DNA of 64,000 nt from Thioalkalivibrio sp. ALE14 (GCF_000376845.1 NZ_AQXY01000030.1:1-64000); one strand, 5' to 3'. Shown: positions 15,692 through 25,567, numbered from the stretch's first letter. Translations and numbers: made by a program. Notes: generated by a model from the sequence alone, not told the origin.

Positions 15692-16818
15692 CCACACCCT
15701 TTCGCAGTGCCACCGCCCGCGGCGACGAACCCCGGGCCCTGGCCGACGCCCTGATCGCCGAACTGGGCGAACAACCCCAGCGTGGCGAGGATGAGGTACG
15801 GGTCGGCTTTATCTACCTTTCCGATGCCCTCAGCCGCCATGCCCGCGCCCTGCTGAAGCATCTGCGCGAGGGGCTGGGCGTGGACCACTTCGTCGGCGGC
15901 ATGGCCATGGCCGTGATCGGCCCGCAGGACGAGCTCTACGAGCAGCCTGGCGCGACCCTGATGATCGGCGAATTCCCGGCCACCAGCGTCCGCGTCATCT
16001 ACCACCCGGTGCGTGGCTTCGACGAACTGGTGAAGGAGCTCGACGGCTTTCTCGACCCGCAGACCCCGGGCCGGCTGATCCTGAACGCCGACCCGCGCAT
16101 GGAGGGGCTGGAGGACACCCTGACCGAGATCGGCGAACGGACCGCCTGGTTTGCGACCGGCGGGGTAAACTCCGGTGACGACGGCGTGGTGCAGATCGCC
16201 GACGGCGTGGCCGCCTCGGGCATCACCGGGCTCGCGCTGCGCGACGACGTCGCGATCGCCGCGCGCCACAGCCAGGGCTGCACCCCGCTGCCCGGCCAGC
16301 ACGAACTCACCGAGACCTGGCGCAACATCATCGTGCGCCTGGACGGCCAGCAGGCCCTGCCGGCGTTCAAGGGCATCATCGGGGATGTCCTGTCGCGCGA
16401 CCTGGAGCGGGCACTGGGCTACATCCTGGTCGGCTTTCCCATCGCCGGTTCCGACACCGGCGACTACCGCGTGCGCAACATCATCGGCATCGACCTCGAC
16501 CAGCAGGTCCTGGCGGTCGGGGAGATGCTGGAGCAGGGCTCGCAGATCCTGTTCGTTCGCCGCGACGGGCAGGCCGCGATCGAGGACCTGGAGCGCATGC
16601 TGGAGCAGATCCGCACCCAGGCCCCGAATGGCATCCGCGGTGCGATCTACGTCTCCTGCGTGGGGCGCGGGCGCCACCAGTTCGCGCAGGAGGGCACCGA
16701 ACTGGGTATCGTGCAGAAGCACCTGGGCGACGTACCCCTGGTGGGGTTTTTCGCCAACGGCGAGATCTTCGCCAACCGCCTGTACGGCTATACCGGGGTC
16801 CTCACCCTGTTCACCTGA
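15688..16818 (+). CDS. FIST N- and C-domain sensory protein
   Basis: 376 residues with a FIST_N domain (about 35-225: VGFIYLSDALSRHARALL, FVGGMAMAVIG) and a FIST C-terminal domain (about 230-365, ending ISCVGRG-like RGAIYVSCVGRGRHQF and PLVGFFANGEIF). FIST proteins are ligand-sensing signal-transduction modules, thought to bind small molecules such as amino acids; no fused output domain is present. It would therefore signal through a partner, possibly the 152-residue protein that overlaps its start. The cytosolic location follows from the lack of a signal peptide. The frame is open further upstream, but ATG 15688 is chosen by the ATGA overlap. Confidence 0.88.
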   Translation: MTTPFRSATARGDEPRALADALIAELGEQPQRGEDEVRVGFIYLSDALSRHARALLKHLREGLGVDHFVGGMAMAVIGPQDELYEQPGATLMIGEFPATSVRVIYHPVRGFDELVKELDGFLDPQTPGRLILNADPRMEGLEDTLTEIGERTAWFATGGVNSGDDGVVQIADGVAASGITGLALRDDVAIAARHSQGCTPLPGQHELTETWRNIIVRLDGQQALPAFKGIIGDVLSRDLERALGYILVGFPIAGSDTGDYRVRNIIGIDLDQQVLAVGEMLEQGSQILFVRRDGQAAIEDLERMLEQIRTQAPNGIRGAIYVSCVGRGRHQFAQEGTELGIVQKHLGDVPLVGFFANGEIFANRLYGYTGVLTLFT

Positions 16819-16845
16819 CACGCCTGACTGCAGCCGGGAGAAGGC

Positions 16846-17880
16846 ATGGAATACCGCAAACTGGGACGTACCGACATCGGGGTCAGCCTGATCGGCCTGG
16901 GCACCATGACCTGGGGCGAGCAGAACACCGAGGCGGAGGCCCACGAACAGCTCGACTACGCGCTGGAACAGGGCGTGAACCTGATCGATGCCGCCGAGAT
17001 GTACCCCGTGCCCCCGCGCGAGGAGACCCAGGGCCTGACCGAGACCTATATCGGCAACTGGCTGGCGGCGCGCGGCAACCGCGATCGGGTCGTGCTGGCC
17101 AGCAAGGTCGCCGGTCCCGGCATGATCGACTACCTCCGCGGTGGCCCGAAGCTGAACCGCGAGCACATCGAGCAGGCCCTGAACGACAGCCTGACGAGGC
17201 TCCAGACCGACTATCTGGACCTCTATCAGGTCCACTGGCCCGCCCGTTCCACCAACTTTTTCGGCCAGCTGGGCTATGTCCACAAGCCGGATGACGACGC
17301 GACCCCGATCGAGGAGACCGCCGAGGCCCTGAAGGCCCTGGTCGACAGCGGCCGCGTGCGTACCATCGGCATCTCCAACGAGACCCCCTGGGGCTTCATG
17401 GAGTGGATCCGCGCGCATGACCGCGGGCTGTCCGAGCGCATCGTCTCCATCCAGAACCCCTACAACCTGCTCAACCGCAGCTTCGAGGCGGGGCTGGCGG
17501 AGATGGCCATCCGCGAAGACGCGGGGTTGCTGGCGTATTCGCCGCTGGCCTTCGGCATGCTCTCCGGCAAGTACCTGGACGGGGCCAAGCCGGAAGGGGC
17601 CCGCCTGACGCTGTTCGAGCGTTTCCAGCGCTACAGCAACGAATCCGGCCTGGCCGCCACCGCCGAGTACGCCCGGCTGGCCGCCGAACACGGGCTGACC
17701 CCGAGCCAACTGGCGCTGGCCTTCGTCAACCAGCAGCCGTTCGTGACCAGCAATCTGATCGGCGCCACCACGATGGAACAGCTGCGCGAGAACATCTCGA
17801 CCGTCGACATCACCCTGTCCAATGCCGTGCTGGAGGCGATCGAGGCCATCCACGCCCGCTACACCTACCCCTGCCCGTAA
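16846..17880 (+). CDS. aldo/keto reductase, Tas-like
   Basis: 344 residues of a TIM-barrel NADPH-dependent oxidoreductase. The catalytic tetrad is visible as D48 (LIDAAEMYP), Y53, K87 (VLASKVAG) and H130 (LYQVHWP). The extended loop after the tyrosine (PVPPREETQGLTETYIG) matches E. coli Tas and its relatives. The physiological substrate is unknown. It starts 27 bp after the FIST gene with CGGGAGAAGGC before ATG, and the tatD-like gene follows after 16 bp, so all four genes may form one transcript. Confidence 0.9.
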   Translation: MEYRKLGRTDIGVSLIGLGTMTWGEQNTEAEAHEQLDYALEQGVNLIDAAEMYPVPPREETQGLTETYIGNWLAARGNRDRVVLASKVAGPGMIDYLRGGPKLNREHIEQALNDSLTRLQTDYLDLYQVHWPARSTNFFGQLGYVHKPDDDATPIEETAEALKALVDSGRVRTIGISNETPWGFMEWIRAHDRGLSERIVSIQNPYNLLNRSFEAGLAEMAIREDAGLLAYSPLAFGMLSGKYLDGAKPEGARLTLFERFQRYSNESGLAATAEYARLAAEHGLTPSQLALAFVNQQPFVTSNLIGATTMEQLRENISTVDITLSNAVLEAIEAIHARYTYPCP

Positions 17881-17896
17881 ACTCGGGGAGCAGGGC

Positions 17897-18679
17897 GTGG
17901 AGCTGATCGACACGCACGTCCACCTGGACCTGGACGCGTTCGATCCGGACCGGCCGGCGGTGCTGGATCGCGCCCGGGCCGCCGGGGTACAGGAGATGGT
18001 CCTTCCCGGCGTCACCCGCGCACGCTGGCCCGATCTCGACGCCCTGAGCCGTCACTACGCCGGCCTGCATGTCGCCTACGGCCTGCACCCGATCTTCCTG
18101 CAGGACCACGCGGATGCCGACCTCGACGCACTGGAGGACTGGCTGGACGCACACCCCGAGACCGTCGCCATCGGCGAGATCGGCCTCGACGGCTATCGGC
18201 TGGACCGCGACTGGGACCGCCAGTGGCGCTTTTACACCCGACAGCTGGCGATCGCCCGGGAGCGCGAGCTGCCGGTGATCATCCACAGCCGGCGGGCGCT
18301 GGACGAGGTCCTGAAGGGCCTGCGCCAGCACCAGGGTGTCACCGGCATCCTGCACGCCTTCATCGGCAGCCCGCAGCAGGCCCGGCAGGCCGTAGATCTT
18401 GGCTGCTGCCTCGGGATCGGCGGCCCCGTGACGTATGAGCGCGCCAAGAAACTGCACCGCGTGGTGCGCGAGGCCCCGCTGGAGGCCCTGGTGGTGGAGA
18501 CCGATGCCCCCGACCAACCCCTGGCCGGGCACCAGGGCGAGCGCAACGAGCCGGGCCGGGTGCGCGAGGTCAACACAGCGATGGCGACACTTCGGGACAT
18601 TGCGCCGCAGGACATGGCTATAATAACCACACAAAATGCACGCCGGATCCTCCGGCTACCCAACGGCACTCCCCAATGA
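17897..18679 (+). CDS. TatD-family metal-dependent hydrolase
   Basis: 260 residues from GTG 17897. The metal ligands of the TatD DNase/amidohydrolase fold are present in order: DTHVHLD, AIGEIGLDGY, IIHSRRA, LHAFIGSP and VVETDAPD. TatD proteins are Mg-dependent deoxyribonucleases linked to DNA repair and turnover. The sequence is closest to the YjjV-like subgroup (inference). Its stop overlaps the tcdA start (ATGA). Confidence 0.9.
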   Translation: MELIDTHVHLDLDAFDPDRPAVLDRARAAGVQEMVLPGVTRARWPDLDALSRHYAGLHVAYGLHPIFLQDHADADLDALEDWLDAHPETVAIGEIGLDGYRLDRDWDRQWRFYTRQLAIARERELPVIIHSRRALDEVLKGLRQHQGVTGILHAFIGSPQQARQAVDLGCCLGIGGPVTYERAKKLHRVVREAPLEALVVETDAPDQPLAGHQGERNEPGRVREVNTAMATLRDIAPQDMAIITTQNARRILRLPNGTPQ

Positions 18680-19422
18680 GCACGAACCCGTCCCCGGACT
18701 TCAATCCATACACCGAGCGCACGGATCTGCTTCTGGGGCGGGATGTGACGGCGCGCCTGCGCGACCGGCATGTCTTCATCGCCGGGCTGGGCGGGGTGGG
18801 CAGCTACGCCGCCGAGGCCATCGCCCGCGCCGGCGTCGGTCGCATGACCCTGGCGGATCACGACGTGGTGGGCGCCTCCAACCTGAATCGCCAACTGGTC
18901 GCGCTGCGCTCCACCGTGGACCGACCCAAGACCGAGATCATGGCGAACCGCATCCACGACATCGATCCCGAAATCGAGCTCACGATCCGCCACGACTTCC
19001 TCCAGCCCGATACCGTCGGTGACCTGGTCCCGGAGGATGCCGACTTCGTCCTCGACGCGATCGACTCCATCGTCTGCAAGGCCGCGCTGGTCGCGACGGC
19101 CCAGGCGCGCGGGCAGGGCGTGATCTCGAGCATGGGGGCCGGCGGGCGCATCGACCCCACCGCCGTGCGCGTGGGGCCGCTGGCGGGGACGCGCGTGTGC
19201 CCGCTCGCGCGCCAGATGCGCAAGCGCCTGCGGCGCCTGGGCGCGCATCTCGACTACCCCGTGGTGTTCTCCATCGAACAGCCGCGCAAGGGCACCGAAC
19301 ACCGCCCGGTGGGGGACGGCGGCCGGCCGCGTTCGGTCAACGGCACGATCTCCTACCTGCCCGCGATCTTCGGCCTGACCGCCGCCGGCCACGTAATCCA
19401 GAGCCTGATCGCCCGCGCCTGA
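18676..19422 (+). CDS. tcdA: tRNA threonylcarbamoyladenosine dehydratase TcdA
   Basis: 248 residues of the ThiF/E1-like family. The nucleotide-binding motif is FIAGLGGVGSYAAEAIARAG, followed by LADHDVVGASNLNRQ and DAIDSIVCKAALV, as in TcdA (CsdL). It uses ATP to cyclise t6A at position 37 of tRNAs into ct6A. It is coupled to the tatD-like gene by a four-base overlap. The length fits the family, and the C-terminal segment with SVNGTISYLPAIFGL is typical. Confidence 0.93.
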   Translation: MSTNPSPDFNPYTERTDLLLGRDVTARLRDRHVFIAGLGGVGSYAAEAIARAGVGRMTLADHDVVGASNLNRQLVALRSTVDRPKTEIMANRIHDIDPEIELTIRHDFLQPDTVGDLVPEDADFVLDAIDSIVCKAALVATAQARGQGVISSMGAGGRIDPTAVRVGPLAGTRVCPLARQMRKRLRRLGAHLDYPVVFSIEQPRKGTEHRPVGDGGRPRSVNGTISYLPAIFGLTAAGHVIQSLIARA

Positions 19423-19476
19423 CCGCTATACACGGCTTGCTCCGTCAGACCCCTGCACCCACGGGTTCCGTCCTGC

Positions 19477-19550
19477 CCTGTGGGAGCTCAGCCCCCTGAG
19501 CGATACGGCGCGGCCCGACCTCATCGGCCAGAGGGCTGGCCTCCTACAGG
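19477..19550. repeat. REP-like palindromic element
   Basis: The 74-bp unit begins cctgtgggagctcagccccc and ends ggccagagggctggcctcctacagg in inverse arrangement, flanking cgatacggcgcggcccgacctcatcg. Outward ends CCTGT(G/A)GGAG and the internal cgat/atcg match the layout of REP-type intergenic palindromes seen in other Gammaproteobacteria. It lies in the gap between converging tcdA and the gene ending at 19580, where it could stop transcription from both sides. Confidence 0.6.
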
Positions 19551-19579
19551 CCAAGACAACCCCACCCCCTACGAAGACG

Positions 19580-20221
19580 CTATTCGTCGAATACCGCCTC
19601 GATGCGGGCCTGGATGTGCTGGTCGGCGTCCGGGCCATACTGCGTGCTCGCCGGGTCGAAGCGATCACAGAAGGCGTAGGCAAACTTCAGGTCCTTCACG
19701 CCCAGGGCGCCGAACAGGCGCGCCTCGAAGGAATGGTCCTCCGGATTCTGGGTCAGCGTGGGCCAGCCATCCGCCCCGGGTGCCAGCGCCGGGCCAAAGA
19801 ACACGACTCCCGGCAGGTTCTTCAGGCGCAGGGCACAGGTGCCCTCGGTCACCCCGGCCATCGGCAGGAAATCGATGGTGCGGGACAGGCGCTGCTTGCG
19901 GTTGAAGGCGATATCGATCTCGCCGCCGGCCGCGCGGATCGCCGGGGCCTCCGCCTCGAACGCCAGGGTCTCGAGGGCAGCCGCCCGCCAGGCCTCCAGG
20001 TCCTGTGCCCCATGGCGGCTGGGCAGGAACAGGTAGGCGGGCCTGGTGATGGCCCGGATCGCCGCCAGCAGGGGTTCCGAATACGCCGGCGCGTTGACCA
20101 GGATCCCGCCCAGTTCGAGGTCGTCGATCAGCCAGACCGCCGGCGAACCATCCCCGATGCGGTAAATGGTCCGGTCACGCAGTTCGACCAGCGGCGCGCT
20201 GATCACGGGTTCATTCGCCAT
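19580..20221 (-). CDS. metallo-beta-lactamase-fold protein lacking metal ligands
   Basis: 213 residues whose strand order follows the glyoxalase II-like MBL fold (AVWLIDDLELGGILVNAP, then LLAAIRAI, later VVFFGPAL). The HxHxDH position reads SRHGAQD, the downstream PGHT position reads AGVTEG, and the GD position reads GP. Every zinc ligand motif is thus changed, so it is probably not a hydrolase and may bind a ligand or partner (inference). The assignment rests on pattern only. It overlaps plsC by 11 bp and closes the glyQ-glyS-plsC transcript. Confidence 0.6.
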   Translation of the reverse strand: MANEPVISAPLVELRDRTIYRIGDGSPAVWLIDDLELGGILVNAPAYSEPLLAAIRAITRPAYLFLPSRHGAQDLEAWRAAALETLAFEAEAPAIRAAGGEIDIAFNRKQRLSRTIDFLPMAGVTEGTCALRLKNLPGVVFFGPALAPGADGWPTLTQNPEDHSFEARLFGALGVKDLKFAYAFCDRFDPASTQYGPDADQHIQARIEAVFDE

Positions 20222-20966
20222 GTGCGGGCTCCGATGACGGACGGGCGGGACGCGGCTCGATCCCGGCCATGGTGGTCTCGATCCATTCTTCGACCTCGGC
20301 CAGCACCTCCACCGGCTTGCGCCCGGCGGTCTCGATCGGCGGGCCGATCACCACCTCGATGGTGCCGGGGTAGCGCCGGATGCCTTTCTTCGGCCAGAAG
20401 CTGCCACTGTTGAGCGCCACCGGCAGCACCGGGTAACCGGTGCGCGCGGCCAGCATCGCGCCGCCCTGACGGTAGCGCCCGTGTTCGCCCGGGGCCACGC
20501 GCGTGCCCTCGGGGAACACGATCACCCAGCGGCCCTCGTCGAGGCGCTGCCGGCCCTCGGTGACCAGATTCTCCAGCGCCTGGCGCCCACCTTCGCGGTC
20601 GATCGGCACCGGATCGATCATCGCCAGCGTCCAGCCGAAGACCGGGATACGCATCAGCTCGCGCTTGAGCACCCAGGTCTGCATCGGGAAGATCGCGACG
20701 AAGGCGATAGTCTCCCAGGCCGACTGATGCTTGGACAGCACCACATGCGGGCGCGACGCATCGATGTGTTCGGCGCCACGCACCCGGTAGTCCACGCCAC
20801 AGGTGACCCGCAGCCACCAGACATTGAAGCGCCCCCACTGCGTCAGCACCCGGTAGCGGGTGCGGCGCGAGAGCGGCCAGATCAGCGGCGGCACCAGCAC
20901 GCCGAAGACCAGCATCGAGCTGATGAACCCGAGCTGGAACAGCAGACCGCGGATCAGGGGCAGCAT
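20211..20966 (-). CDS. plsC: 1-acyl-sn-glycerol-3-phosphate acyltransferase
   Basis: 251 residues, membrane-bound through an N-terminal hydrophobic segment (about 5-35). The acyltransferase motifs are SKHQSAWE (H-x4-E instead of H-x4-D, a known variant of this family), then VPIDREGGRQALENL and FPEGTRVAPGE. It acylates lysophosphatidic acid to phosphatidic acid in phospholipid synthesis. It lies nine bp downstream of glyS, an order common in gammaproteobacteria, usually with gmhB between; gmhB is absent here. Confidence 0.92.
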   Translation of the reverse strand: MLPLIRGLLFQLGFISSMLVFGVLVPPLIWPLSRRTRYRVLTQWGRFNVWWLRVTCGVDYRVRGAEHIDASRPHVVLSKHQSAWETIAFVAIFPMQTWVLKRELMRIPVFGWTLAMIDPVPIDREGGRQALENLVTEGRQRLDEGRWVIVFPEGTRVAPGEHGRYRQGGAMLAARTGYPVLPVALNSGSFWPKKGIRRYPGTIEVVIGPPIETAGRKPVEVLAEVEEWIETTMAGIEPRPARPSSEPAHGE

Positions 20967-20975
20967 GCGGCGGTG

Positions 20976-23057
20976 CTATCCCGTGGCCAGGCGGCCGATG
21001 TCGGCCACGGTCTCGAACGCGCGGCGCAGTTCACGCAGCAGGGCCAGACGGTTGCGCCGCTCGGCGGCATCCTCGGCCATCACCATCACCTGGTCGAAAA
21101 AGGTATCGACGCGATCGCGCAGGCCCGCCAGATCGCCCAGGGCGTGCAGGTAATCGCCATCGGCCACCGCCTGCTCGACGCCGGGACGCACCGCCTGCAG
21201 GCCCTGGTAAAGCTGACGCTCCTCGTCCAGCGCGAGGGCCTCCGGGTCGAGGTCGGCCTCGGCCTCCTCGCCGGCCTTGCGCAACAGGTTGTGGATGCGC
21301 TTGTTCGCCGCGGCCAGGGCCTCGGCCTCCGGGCGCTCGCGAAACAGGCTCACCGCGCGCACGCGGCGAGCGAAGTCCAGCGGGGCATCCGGCGCGACCG
21401 CGGCCACCGCCTCGATGGTTTCGTGCGCCTGGCCCTGCTCCAGCAGGTACCCGCGCAGACGCTCGAGAATGTACTCGCGCACCGGCTCCACCGCCTGATC
21501 GGCCTCCGGCACGCGTTCGCGGATCGGCTCGGCGGCGGCCTGCAGCAGCGGGGTCAGGGCCAGCGGCAGTTCGCGCTCGACCAGGATGCGCACCAGCCCC
21601 AGCGCCGCGCGGCGCAGGGCGAACGGGTCCTTGGTGCCGGTGGGCTGCTTGCCAATGGCGAAGATGCCGACCAGCGTGTCGAGGCGATCCGCCAGCGCCA
21701 GCGCCTGGGCCAGCGGGGCGTCCGGCAGCTCGGAGCCGGACTGGCGCGGCCAGTAGTGCTGCTCGATCGCGGCGGCGACAGACTCGTCCTCGCGGTCATG
21801 CAGGGCGTAGTAACGGCCCATCGTGCCCTGCAGCTCGGTGAACTCGAACACCATCTGAGTGACCAGATCGCACTTGGCCAGACGCGCGGCGCGCGCGGCC
21901 AGGTTCGCGTCCAGATCCATCAGCCCGGCCAGGCGCTGCATCAGGGCCTCGAGGCGCGCGGACTTGTCGCGCAGCGTGCCCAGGCGCTTCTCGAACACCA
22001 CGGAATCGAGTGCCTCCAGGCGTTCCTCCAGGCGCTTCTTGCGGTCCTGCTGCCAGAAGAACTCGGCATCGGCGAAGCGCGGGCGCAGCACGCGCTCGTT
22101 GCCGTCGCGCACCGCATGCGGGTCGCGCGACTCGATGTTGCTGATCACGATGAAGTGCGGCTGCATCCGGCCGGCCTCGTCGACCACCGGGAAGTATTTC
22201 TGGTTGTCCTGCATGGTGGAGATCAGCGCCTCCTGCGGGACCTCCAGGAAACGCGGGTCGAAGGCACCGGTCAGGGCCACCGGCCACTCGACCAGCGCGG
22301 TCACCTCGTCCAGCAGCTCGGCATCCACCAGCGCCCGGCCGCCCAGGGCCTTCGCCTGTTCGTGGACCTGTTCCAGGATGCGCTCGCGGCGCGCCTCGAA
22401 CGAGGGCTCGACAAAGCCGGGGCTGCGCAGCCGCTCGGCGTAGTCGTTCCCGCGCTTGAGCTCCAGCGCGCCGGGCTGGTGGAAGCGGTGGCCATGCGTG
22501 GCGCGCCCGGCCGTCTGTTCCAGCACCGTCATGTCGAGGACTTCGGTGCCGTGCAGCACGACCAGCCAGTGCGCCGGGCGCACGAACTCGGTGCGGCTGC
22601 TGCCCCAGCGCATGCGCTTGGGGGTGGGCAGGGCGTCCAGCGCGGCCTCGAGCATCTCCGGCAGCAGCTCGCCCAGCGCGCGGCCCGGCTGTAGCTGGCG
22701 AAAGACCAGATATTCGCCCTTGTCGGTGGTCTCGCGCTCCAGGCGATCGACCTCGACGCCGCAGGAGCGGGCAAAGCCCAGCACCGCCTTCGTCGGCTCG
22801 CCAGCGTCGTCGAACGCGGCGGCCACGGCCGGGCCGCGACGCTCCTGCAGCTGGTCCGGCTGCTGGGCCGGGACGTCCGGGAACAGCACCGCCAGCCGGC
22901 GCGGGGTGGCAAAGGTCTCGGGCGCGCCCGGCTCCAGCCCGGCCGCGCGCAGGCGGGTGGTCAGGCCCTCGGCCAAGGCATCGCGCAGGCGCGCCAGCGC
23001 GGTCGGGGGCAGCTCCTCGGTGCCGAGTTCGATCAGGAGTTCGCGGGCTTCAGCCAT
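20976..23057 (-). CDS. glyS: glycyl-tRNA synthetase beta subunit
   Basis: 693 residues, the normal length of the tRNA-binding beta chain of the alpha2beta2 bacterial GlyRS. The N-terminus ELLIELGTEELPPTAL is diagnostic. The C-terminal DALR-type anticodon-binding region (about 580-690) contains VMAEDAAERRNRLALL. It works with GlyQ, encoded 58 bp upstream on the same strand. Confidence 0.97.
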   Translation of the reverse strand: MAEARELLIELGTEELPPTALARLRDALAEGLTTRLRAAGLEPGAPETFATPRRLAVLFPDVPAQQPDQLQERRGPAVAAAFDDAGEPTKAVLGFARSCGVEVDRLERETTDKGEYLVFRQLQPGRALGELLPEMLEAALDALPTPKRMRWGSSRTEFVRPAHWLVVLHGTEVLDMTVLEQTAGRATHGHRFHQPGALELKRGNDYAERLRSPGFVEPSFEARRERILEQVHEQAKALGGRALVDAELLDEVTALVEWPVALTGAFDPRFLEVPQEALISTMQDNQKYFPVVDEAGRMQPHFIVISNIESRDPHAVRDGNERVLRPRFADAEFFWQQDRKKRLEERLEALDSVVFEKRLGTLRDKSARLEALMQRLAGLMDLDANLAARAARLAKCDLVTQMVFEFTELQGTMGRYYALHDREDESVAAAIEQHYWPRQSGSELPDAPLAQALALADRLDTLVGIFAIGKQPTGTKDPFALRRAALGLVRILVERELPLALTPLLQAAAEPIRERVPEADQAVEPVREYILERLRGYLLEQGQAHETIEAVAAVAPDAPLDFARRVRAVSLFRERPEAEALAAANKRIHNLLRKAGEEAEADLDPEALALDEERQLYQGLQAVRPGVEQAVADGDYLHALGDLAGLRDRVDTFFDQVMVMAEDAAERRNRLALLRELRRAFETVADIGRLATG

Positions 23058-23115
23058 GTCGGGTCCGTGTCGGGTCCATCACGACCGCGCGGGGGGCGCG
23101 GTCCGGAAAAAGAAT

Positions 23116-24057
23116 TCAGGCGGCGTCGGGCTTGTTCGCATCGTCGTCGGCGCACAGGGGAAAGCCCAGGGCCTCGCGTGACTCGTAGTACTTCTGCGCG
23201 ACATTCCGCGACAGCTCGCGCACGCGCAGGATGTAGCGCTGACGCTCGGTGACCGAGATCGCGCCACGCGCATCCAGCAGGTTGAAGCTGTGCGAGGCGC
23301 GCAGCATCTGCTCGTAGGCCGGCAGCGGCAGGCCCAGCTCGATCATGCGGTCGCTCTCGGTCGCGTGCTGGTCGAAGGCGGCGAACAGCGCATCGCGGTC
23401 GGCGTACTCGAAGTTGTAGGTGGACTGCTCCACCTCGTTCTGGTGGTAGACATCGCCGTAGGTCACGGGGCGGCCGTCCGGGCCGACGGTCCAGATCAGG
23501 TCGAACACACTCTCCACGCCCTGCAGGTACATCGCCAGGCGCTCGAGGCCGTAGGTGATCTCGCCGGAGACCGGGTGGCAATCCAGCCCGCCCACCTGCT
23601 GGAAGTAGGTGAACTGGGTCACCTCCATGCCGTTCAGCCAGACCTCCCAGCCCAGCCCCCAGGCGCCGAGAGTGGGGGACTCCCAGTTGTCCTCGACGAA
23701 GCGCACGTCATGGGTCAGGGTGTCGAAGCCGAGCGCCTCCAGCGAACCCAGGTAGAGGTCCTGGATATCCGGCGGCGAGGGCTTCAGCAGCACCTGGAAC
23801 TGGTAGTAGTGCTGCAGGCGATTGGGGTTGTCGCCGTAACGCCCGTCGGTCGGGCGCCGGCTCGGCTGCACGTAGGCCGCCCGCCACGGCTCCGGCCCGA
23901 TGGAACGCAGGAAGGTCGCCGGGTGGAAGGTCCCCGCGCCCATTTCCATGTCATAGGGCTGCAGGACCACGCAGCCATGATCGCTCCAGTAATCCTGCAG
24001 GCGCCGGATGAGGTCCTGGAAGGTCGGGCTGCTGGACGGGGTACGTTCGTGCGACAT
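23116..24057 (-). CDS. glyQ: glycyl-tRNA synthetase alpha subunit
   Basis: 313 residues, the catalytic class II chain that activates glycine. Diagnostic segments are [35 protein letters not shown] and [16 protein letters not shown]. The open frame extends far upstream, but ATG 24057 ([11 protein letters not shown]) is required by family alignment. It is divergent from the cation efflux gene, 222 bp away. Confidence 0.97.
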   Translation of the reverse strand: MSHERTPSSSPTFQDLIRRLQDYWSDHGCVVLQPYDMEMGAGTFHPATFLRSIGPEPWRAAYVQPSRRPTDGRYGDNPNRLQHYYQFQVLLKPSPPDIQDLYLGSLEALGFDTLTHDVRFVEDNWESPTLGAWGLGWEVWLNGMEVTQFTYFQQVGGLDCHPVSGEITYGLERLAMYLQGVESVFDLIWTVGPDGRPVTYGDVYHQNEVEQSTYNFEYADRDALFAAFDQHATESDRMIELGLPLPAYEQMLRASHSFNLLDARGAISVTERQRYILRVRELSRNVAQKYYESREALGFPLCADDDANKPDAA

Positions 24058-24279
24058 GCGGGATCCCGGGTCAGAGCAAAGCGGACAGTATATCGGGCGG
24101 GCTCCAGCCGCGGCCACCGCCAGCGCGAAACGCGGACTCACGGAGCCAGCCGCGCGAGCCCGCATTTTGCGCGGTTCGGCGGCGGGTTTTGCGCCAGCCG
24201 GCAAGGCGCCCATACTGGAGGCTTGATCCGGTTCGGGAGAACCGCCCTGAGCGAGCCCCACGCCAATTCGGAGCCGACG

Positions 24280-25446
24280 GTGACCGCGGAGAACGGTCAG
24301 CGCTACCGCGACACCCGCCGCGTCACGCTGGTGGGCGCGACCGTGAACAGCTTCCTCGCCCTGGCGCAGCTGATCAGCGGCTGGCTGCTGAACTCGCAGG
24401 CGCTGGTGGCGGACGGCGTGCATACGCTGTCGGACCTGGTCACGGACGGGGTCGTGCTGTTCGCCGCGCGCAAGGCATCCGCCTCCCCCGACCAGGACCA
24501 TCCCTACGGCCACGCCCGCATCGAGACGCTGGCGACGGTGGTCGTCGGGGTCTTTCTGGCGCTGGCGGGCCTGGGGATCGCCTGGGCGGCGGGCAGCCGG
24601 CTGGTCGAGCCCGAGGGCATGACCGGCCCCGCGAACATGGCCATCTTCTTTGCCGCACTGACGCTGGTGGCCAAGGAGGGTCTGTACCAGTACACCCATC
24701 GGGTGGCGAAGCGCCTGCGCTCGCGGATGCTGGATGCGAACGCCTGGCACCATCGGTCGGATGCGATTTCGTCGCTGTTCGTGCTGGTCGGCGTGGGTGC
24801 GGCAGTGGCCGGCTACCCGTGGGCGGATGCCCTGGCCGCGCTGATCGTGGCGCTGTTCATCCTGCACATCGCCGGACGCCTGATCGTGCGCGCCGCAGCG
24901 GAACTGATCGATACGGCACTGGAACCGGAAAAGGTCGATCGCATCCACCAGACCATCATGGACGTGCCCGGGGTGAAGGATGCGCACATGCTGCGCACCC
25001 GCCGCCACGGCAGCGACGTGGTGGCCGACGTGCATATCCAGGTCGCCCCGATGATCTCGGTCTCCGAGGGCCACCGCATCGCCGATGCGGTGTTCCATTC
25101 GGTGACCGACGAACACGACCGGGTCAACGACATCACTGTGCACGTGGACCCGGAGAACGATGCGGACCAGGCGCGCAGTTCGTCTCTGCCGCTGCGCCCG
25201 GTCCTGGTCGAGGCCCTGCGCGAAGCCTGGGCCGGCACCCCGGAGCTGGAGGCGGTGGAACACCTGTCGCTGCACTACCTCGGCGGCCGGGTGCACATGA
25301 CTGTGACCCTGCGCCTTGACGGGGCAACCGCCGCGCCCGACCTGGAGGCGCGGGCCCGAGCCCTGGCCGACCGGCTGCATGGCCACTCGCAGGTGGGCGA
25401 CATGCTGGGCGAGGTCACGCTACTCTATCGACCCTGCACTCATTAG
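24280..25446 (+). CDS. cation diffusion facilitator family transporter
   Basis: 388 residues from GTG 24280, chosen because GGAG lies seven bases upstream and family similarity starts at [22 protein letters not shown] 24223 is an alternative. Six membrane helices (about 15-220) carry metal-site motifs [13 protein letters not shown] and [11 protein letters not shown] (H/D pairs on helices 2 and 5). The C-terminal cytosolic domain (about 225-385) has repeated HV/HL strands. It exports divalent metals (Zn, Fe, Mn or Cd) in exchange for protons; the motif pattern is FieF-like, but specificity is not certain. Confidence 0.9.
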   Translation: MTAENGQRYRDTRRVTLVGATVNSFLALAQLISGWLLNSQALVADGVHTLSDLVTDGVVLFAARKASASPDQDHPYGHARIETLATVVVGVFLALAGLGIAWAAGSRLVEPEGMTGPANMAIFFAALTLVAKEGLYQYTHRVAKRLRSRMLDANAWHHRSDAISSLFVLVGVGAAVAGYPWADALAALIVALFILHIAGRLIVRAAAELIDTALEPEKVDRIHQTIMDVPGVKDAHMLRTRRHGSDVVADVHIQVAPMISVSEGHRIADAVFHSVTDEHDRVNDITVHVDPENDADQARSSSLPLRPVLVEALREAWAGTPELEAVEHLSLHYLGGRVHMTVTLRLDGATAAPDLEARARALADRLHGHSQVGDMLGEVTLLYRPCTH

Positions 25447-25487
25447 GTGCGCTCCTGGCCGGTGCGCCCAATGCTTGTGCATATAAC

Positions 25488-25502
25488 GCACTATTGTGGT
25501 GC
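25488..25502 (+). promoter_or_regulatory. NtrC (GlnG) binding site upstream of glnA
   Basis: GCACTATTGTGGTGC matches the enteric NtrC site (GCAC-N7-GGTGC with TATATT-type centre). It lies about 95 bp upstream of the start expected from the sigma-54 promoter at 25568-25583, a usual enhancer distance. Confidence 0.75.
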
Positions 25503-25567
25503 AGACAGGATGCGGCGGCGGGCACCGGGTGCCCGTTTTTCGCGCGCCCGGGCCGAATCCGGCCGGA

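Noticed and set aside
15511-18015. Very long minus-strand frame (834 codons)
   Set aside because: It is antisense to the FIST, hypothetical and aldo-keto reductase genes, which show family motifs and RBSs. Long antisense frames are expected at this GC content.
20481-22694. Long plus-strand frame (737 codons)
   Set aside because: It lies opposite plsC and glyS, both certain; its composition is typical of a codon-position shadow.
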